A stretch of DNA of 6,510 nucleotides, from assembly GCA_023384315.1 (NCBI GenBank), contig JAHDWY010000034.1:8423-14932 (forward strand). Direction: 5' to 3'. This stretch comes from Candidatus Hydrogenedentota bacterium. GTDB lineage: Bacteria > Hydrogenedentota > Hydrogenedentia > Hydrogenedentales > SLHB01. This document shows, piece by piece, positions 1 to 4,917 of this stretch (the first letter of the stretch is position 1; every line of letters starts with the position of its first letter). Under the pieces are notes generated by a model. That model made no database searches, was not told the DNA's origin, and saw only the letters and a list, made by a program, of their open reading frames with translations. A program made the position numbers and the translations under genes.

Positions 1-1032
1 TTCTCGACCCGACCGCGCGGACTGATAAATGGCCTTGACGATCCGGACGCTCTCCGCCGCACTTTCGATCGTGATTAGCGGTTCCACGTCCTTTCGGATT
101 GCCTTGATAAGATCTTCGATGAGTACAGTATGGCCGTCTGAGGACAAGGCCAATGCGTTCACGCCGGCTGTGTTCTTCTCTTCCTGGCCGCCGAACTGCT
201 TCATCATTCGCTCGCGTTCTTTTGGAGTTCCCATCTCGTAGAACTCGAGTTTCTCCGCTTTTCTGGAGAAGGATCCCTTGGTCCCGTAGATGTGCGTGTG
301 CATGGCCTGGTCCGGAATCGCGCAGGTTGTGGTCAGCAGCGTCCCCAAGGCGCCGCTCTTGAACTTGAGAATCGCGACTGCCTGGTCCTCGGCCTCGATT
401 CGGTGATTGAACACGCCGTAGTAGCCGCACACGCTTTCGACCGGCCCGACAAGCCAGTAAAGCAGGTCCACAGAATGGATGCCCTGGTTCGAGAGGCTTC
501 CGCCACCGTCCATCTTCCAGGTGCCGCGCCACCGTCCATGTGGACCCTGGTAGTATTCATTGAGGCGGAGCCACGGCAACCGGACATGAGCCCCGATAAC
601 GCGCCCCATTTTGCCCGTCTGGATCGCCTTGCGAATCGCGATATTGCAGGGATCGACCCGGTACTGATACACGCACCCGCATTTGACGCCCGCTTTCGCG
701 ACCTCCGTCTGCAGCTTGCCGATCCGCGAGAGCGATACGTCGACCGGTTTCTCCATGAGAAGGTGCTTGCCCTTCCGGGCCGCCTGAACGCCGAAAGTCG
801 TGTGGGTCGCGCTTTCCGTGGCAATGCAGATCGCGTCGATGTGGTCGGCCTTGAGCATATCGGGCCACTTCGCGAAACCTTCGACTCCGAATTCTTTCAC
901 CCCAGCGGAAAGACGCTTTGGATCGTGGTCGCAGACGGCAACCAATTCGGCACCCTGTGCGGCGAGAATGGCCCGGCAGTGGTGCATGCCCATGCCAAGG
1001 CCCAGCACCGCAAAATTCACAGGTTTAGGCAT
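1..1032 (-). CDS. Gfo/Idh/MocA family NAD(P)-dependent oxidoreductase (3' end cut by window)
   Basis: Translating the minus strand from the ATG at 1032-1030 gives 344 codons with no stop, still open at base 1. The N-terminus is a Rossmann fold: a beta strand runs into the glycine-rich turn GLGMGMHH (residues 11-18), and the acidic end of the next strand, VAVCD, is at 31-35. The family signature EKP is at 94-96. In the C-terminal alpha/beta domain the stretch GGGSLSNQGIHSVD (176-189) carries the conserved histidine H186, which in this family is often catalytic or substrate-binding. Members usually oxidise or reduce a hydroxyl of a sugar, inositol or nucleotide sugar with NAD(P) in the cytosol. 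The substrate cannot be told here. Typical members are about 340-390 residues, so probably only a short tail is missing. A GAGGA about eight bases upstream of the ATG supports this start. No signal peptide is visible. The gene is divergent from the transporter that starts at 1201. Family assignment is secure; specificity is unknown. Confidence 0.93.
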   Translation of the reverse strand, partial: MPKPVNFAVLGLGMGMHHCRAILAAQGAELVAVCDHDPKRLSAGVKEFGVEGFAKWPDMLKADHIDAICIATESATHTTFGVQAARKGKHLLMEKPVDVSLSRIGKLQTEVAKAGVKCGCVYQYRVDPCNIAIRKAIQTGKMGRVIGAHVRLPWLRLNEYYQGPHGRWRGTWKMDGGGSLSNQGIHSVDLLYWLVGPVESVCGYYGVFNHRIEAEDQAVAILKFKSGALGTLLTTTCAIPDQAMHTHIYGTKGSFSRKAEKLEFYEMGTPKERERMMKQFGGQEEKNTAGVNALALSSDGHTVLIEDLIKAIRKDVEPLITIESAAESVRIVKAIYQSARSGRE

Positions 1033-1200
1033 CAGGAATTCCTCTACCCCCATCCGTGCCCGGTCCGGGTCCGCTCCGCGTAAGCACAGTAGTTTTCGTA
1101 GGATAGGGGAAAGTCGACGGTTGTTCAAGTTATGTCGTGGGCCGATTTCCGCGCGCCCGATTTAATTCGGACCACGGAGTCCGGTACCATCCCGGGATCT
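1033..1200. other. Intergenic region between divergent genes
   Basis: These 168 bases separate the starts of the oxidoreductase (minus) and the transporter (plus). They hold a plausible minus-strand promoter, listed separately. They also hold the perfect palindrome AGGAATTCCT at 1034-1043, which overlaps the oxidoreductase ribosome-binding site, and a small inverted repeat CGGAC/GTCCG at about 1168-1183. TTTAAT at 1161-1166 resembles a -10 box for the transporter, but no good -35 box sits at the right distance. An ATG at 1132 is in frame with the transporter and would extend it by 23 residues. Confidence 0.6.
1100..1128 (-). promoter_or_regulatory. Candidate sigma-70-type promoter for the oxidoreductase gene
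   Basis: On the minus strand, TTGAAC (plus coordinates 1128-1123) and TATCCT (1105-1100) are separated by exactly 17 bases. Each box matches the consensus at four of six positions. The -10 box lies about 70 bases before the ATG at 1032, leaving a short leader that contains the GAGGA ribosome-binding site. This rests on pattern and position only. Chance matches of this quality are common, and the organism's own promoter consensus is unknown. Confidence 0.4.
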
Positions 1201-2424
1201 ATGAGTACTGCCCGTTTACACCCCAAAGCCACCGTAGCCTTCCTATTGACAGGCCTTTACAGCGCCGCGGAAGCGTTGTGCTCCATTTTCGTGACCGTTT
1301 ATCTGTGGATTAACAGCCACGATCTGAACCTCATTTGCCGGTACTACATCGCGTTATTCGTGGTGACGCCCATCTTCTTCGTATTGGCGGGGTGGTACTC
1401 CCAGGTACGGGATCGGCTTCACGTCTACCGGCTGGGCCTCATCCTGCACGCGGTCTACTATGGCGCGCTGCTTCTCCTTCGGGAGCGTGCGCCGGACTAC
1501 GCCGTGGCCCTCGGCGCGTTGCTGGGTGTCACCTGGGGCGCCTACTGGGGCGGCGCAAACACGATCAACTATGACGTGACAACCCATGGGAAGCGAGAAC
1601 TCTTCTACGGACTACTGGGCGCCGTCACCAATCTGGCGCGGCTCGCCGCACCACCTCTCGGCGGGCTCATCATTCAGTTGTCGGACGATCGGCTGCAAGG
1701 GTACCACCGGCTGTTCGCGGCAGTGCTCGCGCTCTACATACTGGCCTTTGCGCTCAGCTATCGCTTGCCGGAAGACAAGGAGCGGCGTCCGTTCCGAATT
1801 CGGCGCGCACTGTTTCCCGGACGCGATCAGGTGGACTGGCGGTACGTCATGCTGGCGTCTGCATCATTGGCTGGATCGTTTCACATATTCAGCATCCTGC
1901 TGGGCTTGTTGATGTATCTGGAGACCAACGACGAGGTCAGCGTTGGCGGATTCGCCTCGTACCAAGCGCTCGTGGCCATTGCGGTGTCCACATTGCTTGG
2001 GCGATACATGCGTCCCGCGACGCGTGGCCGCTATATGATGATCGCCTCGGTGCTACTCTTCGCGGGAGGATTTCTGTTCTTTACGGAGATTACCGCAATG
2101 ACTCTCATTGCGTTCGGATTGATCCGCTCCGCATCCATGTCCATGTTTGGCATCGGCCATTTCAGCCTGCGCATGGAGATTATCGCCAACAGCGCCGAGG
2201 ACCCCAGCCAGCGCATCGAGTACCTGTGCGCCTGGGAAATTCCCCTTGCCATCGGGCGCGTCGTCATGATGCTCTGTCTGATGATGCTGTCCACCTACTT
2301 CGCGGAGAACGGCCTGGGCATTCGTGCCGCGCTGTTCTTGCTGTGTACTCTGAGACTCGTGACTTACGGCCTACTTGCCCATACCTCGCCGCTCAAGGGC
2401 CCGGAAGCGCAACCCGCGCTTTGA
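1201..2424 (+). CDS. Major facilitator superfamily transporter
   Basis: From the ATG at 1201 this encodes 407 residues, the usual size of a 12-helix MFS permease. Hydrophobic segments alternate with short charged loops throughout. A long basic cytoplasmic loop (about residues 190-215, rich in E, K and R) divides the protein into two halves of about six helices, as expected. The loop after helix 2, GWYSQVRDRLHVYRLG, occupies the place of MFS motif A but is degenerate. After helix 4 the stretch NYDVTTHGKRELFYG (from residue 123), followed by a glycine- and proline-rich helix, resembles bacterial YqgE-like MFS proteins; this is from memory. The substrate is unknown. An in-frame ATG at 1132 would add 23 polar residues without hydrophobic character, so 1201 is preferred, although neither start has a strong Shine-Dalgarno sequence. 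It ends with TGA. The next gene on this strand begins 118 bases on, so co-transcription is possible but unproven. Confidence 0.85.
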   Translation: MSTARLHPKATVAFLLTGLYSAAEALCSIFVTVYLWINSHDLNLICRYYIALFVVTPIFFVLAGWYSQVRDRLHVYRLGLILHAVYYGALLLLRERAPDYAVALGALLGVTWGAYWGGANTINYDVTTHGKRELFYGLLGAVTNLARLAAPPLGGLIIQLSDDRLQGYHRLFAAVLALYILAFALSYRLPEDKERRPFRIRRALFPGRDQVDWRYVMLASASLAGSFHIFSILLGLLMYLETNDEVSVGGFASYQALVAIAVSTLLGRYMRPATRGRYMMIASVLLFAGGFLFFTEITAMTLIAFGLIRSASMSMFGIGHFSLRMEIIANSAEDPSQRIEYLCAWEIPLAIGRVVMMLCLMMLSTYFAENGLGIRAALFLLCTLRLVTYGLLAHTSPLKGPEAQPAL

Positions 2425-2542
2425 CTGTCCGCGTGAGAGGCGGTATTCTTTGCCGATGACTCGTGTAGCTGGTTTAACCTCTTATCTCCGTGTTTCAATC
2501 GTGGAGTGCGGCCTCCCCTTGCGGGACCGCGCGTAACTGCTC
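2425..2542 (+). other. Short intergenic gap upstream of the barrel/glycosyltransferase genes
   Basis: This stretch of 118 bases holds no convincing gene. TTGCCG at 2450-2455 and TTTAAC at 2473-2478 are spaced by 17 bases, and each matches the sigma-70 consensus at four of six positions. This is a weak promoter candidate for the downstream operon. No hairpin followed by a T-run is seen after the transporter, so readthrough transcription from it cannot be excluded. An in-frame TAA at 2534-2536 stands seven codons-worth of bases or less from the next start and limits that gene's N-terminus. Confidence 0.4.
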
Positions 2543-3373
2543 GTGTCAACCCTCATTCCAGAACAGCGCATTCCCCCGGTACGCGGTATCGTTACCACGC
2601 ACAATCAGTGGGGCAGGCCTTTTGGTCTCATCGATCTCAAGCGCTGGCTCAGGTTAAATCGAATCGTCTTCAATGCGGAGAAGGTCGATATTCTGGCAGA
2701 TGCGCGCACCTCTCAGCACATGCCTGCGCTTTTGGAATACGCCTCGGAACTGGGTATGCGATTAAGCCTGCGCGTTGCCTGCAATGAGCCGGTACCGGAC
2801 ATCTCGGCGTGGAAAGAACGTGGGTTGCTCGATGTCTTTGTCACCGCGCCGGTTCGTGGTTCCACCCAACTCGAACCATGGTTGAATGCGTGCCGCCATG
2901 CGGGAATGCCGTGTCGCGTGGAAGTGACTGGGCCTGCGGGAGGCGATTCCGATCCCGTAGTGCTTGCGAAAACGCTGACGGTGGAGCCCGTGACGGCGAT
3001 GAACGTCATGGCTTTCGATCCGTTCGTCAAAACGGATCGCGCCAGCAACGGCGAACAGACGGCCGTAACCGTGGGAGCCATGGCTGCGCTCGCAAGAGCG
3101 ATTTCGGCCGAGGGTACGGAGGTCAATCTTGTCCATCTGCCGTTTTGCGTGGTGGAGGAAGATCTGAGGCCTCACGTCGTCAATAGCCGCCAGTTTTGGT
3201 TGGACCATCAGCAGTACAACAAGGGGTCCTACGATCTCGCGGTGTCGTTATACCGAAACATTCCGGCCGCGGTGGGCAAGATACTGCTGATTCTGCTTGC
3301 CCGTTCCACCTTTCAACGGACCTTCGTCGACGCGGTGCTGCTGCGTCTGCTGTTGCACTCCCGGCTGATTTAA
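2543..3373 (+). CDS. Radical-SAM-like barrel protein lacking the CxxxCxxC triad (upstream part of a split gene)
   Basis: A GTG start gives 276 residues ending at TAA. An in-frame TAA at 2534-2536 prevents a meaningful N-terminal extension. In the tandem paralogue the motif PVRG falls at residues 12-15 when counted from its own GTG, exactly as here, which supports both starts. The alternation of strands and helices (DLKRWLRLNRIVF, then VDILAD, LLEYASELGMRLSLRV, LLDVFVTAP, CRVEVTG) looks like the TIM-type barrel of radical SAM proteins. However, no CxxxCxxC is present, so canonical SAM cleavage is not expected. LPFC (199-202) and RQFWLDHQQY (216-225) are conserved in the paralogue at identical positions. 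C202 sits where many radical SAM proteins place the first ligand of a C-terminal auxiliary cluster. The rest of the protein, including the other three cysteines, lies beyond the stop in the same frame. It is either a true separate subunit or half of an interrupted gene. Exact function is unknown. Confidence 0.75.
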   Translation: MSTLIPEQRIPPVRGIVTTHNQWGRPFGLIDLKRWLRLNRIVFNAEKVDILADARTSQHMPALLEYASELGMRLSLRVACNEPVPDISAWKERGLLDVFVTAPVRGSTQLEPWLNACRHAGMPCRVEVTGPAGGDSDPVVLAKTLTVEPVTAMNVMAFDPFVKTDRASNGEQTAVTVGAMAALARAISAEGTEVNLVHLPFCVVEEDLRPHVVNSRQFWLDHQQYNKGSYDLAVSLYRNIPAAVGKILLILLARSTFQRTFVDAVLLRLLLHSRLI

Positions 3374-3385
3374 GGGTTGTCCGTG
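3371..3385 (+). promoter_or_regulatory. In-frame TAA with overlapping restart signal
   Basis: TAA at 3371-3373 ends the upstream frame. The downstream frame continues in the same register, so the interruption is a single codon, number 277 counted from the GTG at 2543. The bases AAGGG (3372-3376) overlap the stop and lie six bases before GTG at 3383, a good Shine-Dalgarno spacing. TTG at 3377 is an alternative restart but would overlap the spacer. This layout permits termination followed by reinitiation. It would also arise by chance from a nonsense mutation in an intact gene. TAA is not the codon used for selenocysteine or pyrrolysine. Confidence 0.5.
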
Positions 3386-4900
3386 GCGTTGCACAAGCTC
3401 ACTGGACATTTGAGAAACCGGCTGGGCAAACCGCGCGAAACTGCGCCGACTTTGGAAGCGCACGCGCAGGACGTCGAGAAACTCCGCGAACGCGAGCGGC
3501 GAATGCTGGGCCCGATTTGCGCAGAATGCTCCTTGCGCCGCATCTGCGATCGTATTCTCCCGGACGTGCGCCGCGTATTGCCTGACATGGCGATCGAGGC
3601 GGTGCCGGGCGAACTGGTCGTGTCTCCGATGCACTTTGCCCTCGCGCAGCCCAAGCATTTCGATATCATCGACGCCGAACGAATGGCCGTGAGCGAAGGC
3701 GCGGCCGAACTCGTCAAAGAAGCGAACGCGTTGGTTGAGAACCGTGCGCCGGACCGCCAGATAATGCCCTACGAATATACGGTCGAGGGCGCGCCGTGGG
3801 AGCATCTGGAGGGCGGCGTTCGCTGGCATTCCATTAGCAACACCGAGAAGCTCAGTTCGCCCCTCGGATTTGTCGAACCGCCTTTCACCATCTCCATCAC
3901 CTTTGGCGGAGGTATTGCCGAATACATCGGGGTGAGTTTCGGACGCCACTGCAAATTGCTGTGTCCCATGGAAGGGTATCGGCACATTCTCGTTCTGCAC
4001 GTCGATCGCGACGGGCACTATGTACTCTTGCGCGACGGCAAGCAGGTCCGGCCCGTGGAGTTCGAGGGGATGTTCTACGTCCCGTTGCGACTGGGAGGGC
4101 GTCTAGAGCCGCGCATTTCCATCTGGAATATCGACGCTCAGATCGTCACGCAATTCGTCAAGATTTGGGACGTAGAAAGCGTCGATGCGACCGCGCCACC
4201 GGAGGTCAAGTACTCGATCATTGTCGTGAACTCTCGATATGCACGCCGGCTCCAAGCCATGCTGCGCAGTATTGCGCACCAGGAAGGGATCGACATTCGG
4301 AAGATCGAGGTTATCATCGCCTACATTCCGGGACTGGACGCGACGGATGATCTCATCGACAGCATGAATCTGACCTATCCGGAACTGCGTATCCTCCGGT
4401 CGCCGTTTCCCGCTCAGAACGCCAACTCCAAGGGGTTCATGATCAACGAGTCCGCCCAGATGGCGTCGGGCGAGTGGATCGTTTTGATGGACGCGGATAT
4501 CGTGATCGCGCCGGACATGTTCGCGCGTATTGAAGCGGTGGCCGGAGAGAACGATTTTATCGCGGCGGACGGGCGTCTGATGCTCAGCAAAGAAACCACG
4601 GCAAAGGTTCTCATGGGCGAAACTCAACCCTGGCGCCAATGGCAGGAACTCGTCAACAGCGCGTCCGAATACCGTTACCGCGAAGCGAAGGGCGTGCCTG
4701 TCGGATTCTTCCAGTGCTTCAAGCGCGAATTCATGGACAAAGTGAAATACGCCGAGTTGGATCACTTCGAAGGCGCGGATATGTGGTTTGGCATGGCGTT
4801 GCAGGATACTTATGGGAAGGAAACCCGGCTGAGCGGGTCGCCCGTCCTCCATCTGGATCACGGCGGCAGCCAGTGGTATGGAACGACGAAGCACTTTTGA
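3377..4900 (+). CDS. Cysteine motif, beta-sandwich module and GT2 glycosyltransferase (downstream part of a split gene)
   Basis: The frame can start at TTG 3377 (507 residues) or GTG 3383 (505 residues); the latter has the better ribosome-binding site. Positions here count from 3377. Residues 48-57 form CX2CX5C inside GPICAECSLRRICD, like the C-terminal SPASM or auxiliary Fe-S motif of radical SAM proteins. A helical stretch from HFD (94) to NRAPDR (122-127) follows. Residues about 131-253 are strand-rich and look like a jelly-roll or LamG-like sandwich, with conserved C192 and C196 in CX3CPM. From 279 a GT-A family-2 glycosyltransferase domain runs to the end: YSIIVVNSR, then NSKG, then ASGEWIVLMDADI with the metal-binding DAD at 372-374, GFFQCFKREF, a candidate catalytic acid near D468, and HLDH at 492-495. 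No membrane segment is seen, so it is probably cytosolic. The GT2 motifs look intact. Donor and acceptor are unknown. It ends with TGA, close to the next gene. Confidence 0.8.
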   Translation: MSVALHKLTGHLRNRLGKPRETAPTLEAHAQDVEKLRERERRMLGPICAECSLRRICDRILPDVRRVLPDMAIEAVPGELVVSPMHFALAQPKHFDIIDAERMAVSEGAAELVKEANALVENRAPDRQIMPYEYTVEGAPWEHLEGGVRWHSISNTEKLSSPLGFVEPPFTISITFGGGIAEYIGVSFGRHCKLLCPMEGYRHILVLHVDRDGHYVLLRDGKQVRPVEFEGMFYVPLRLGGRLEPRISIWNIDAQIVTQFVKIWDVESVDATAPPEVKYSIIVVNSRYARRLQAMLRSIAHQEGIDIRKIEVIIAYIPGLDATDDLIDSMNLTYPELRILRSPFPAQNANSKGFMINESAQMASGEWIVLMDADIVIAPDMFARIEAVAGENDFIAADGRLMLSKETTAKVLMGETQPWRQWQELVNSASEYRYREAKGVPVGFFQCFKREFMDKVKYAELDHFEGADMWFGMALQDTYGKETRLSGSPVLHLDHGGSQWYGTTKHF

Positions 4901-4917
4901 GCGGGGACACCGGAATT

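Larger units (their letters stand above)
2543..4900 (+). other. Composite barrel-GT2 gene interrupted by one stop codon
   Basis: This is the whole unit as it would read without the TAA: 785 codons plus the TGA. Compared with the gene starting at 4918, LPFC (199-202), RQF/DHQQY (216-225) and ALHKLT (282-287) have identical residue numbers in both. The cysteine motif is displaced by one and WNID by two (528 against 526). The ancestral gene was therefore almost certainly one continuous frame. Whether the present copy makes two cooperating polypeptides, a readthrough product or nothing useful cannot be settled from the bases. Both halves otherwise keep an open frame, family motifs and similar codon use, so any decay is recent. 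Confidence 0.75.

Noticed and set aside
292..1083. Long plus-strand open frame of 263 codons
   Set aside because: It lies antisense to the oxidoreductase, whose minus-strand frame has clear family motifs (Rossmann glycines, EKP, NQGIH). The plus frame shows no recognisable domain and is a GC-rich shadow.
1132..1200. Longer N-terminus for the MFS transporter from ATG 1132
   Set aside because: It would add 23 polar residues before the first helix, has no Shine-Dalgarno sequence, and overlaps the -35 region of the divergent promoter candidate. ATG 1201 fits the family better.
3371..3373. Selenocysteine or pyrrolysine insertion, or a reassigned TAA codon
   Set aside because: Selenocysteine uses TGA and pyrrolysine uses TAG, and the aligned residue in the paralogue is Arg. 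The other complete plus-strand genes here end in TGA, so TAA is not contradicted as a sense codon, but two genes are too few to suggest recoding.
3248..4018. Minus-strand open frame of 256 codons crossing the TAA at 3371
   Set aside because: It covers the conserved Cys and sandwich segments of the plus-strand genes and has no recognisable domain. It does not explain the stop.
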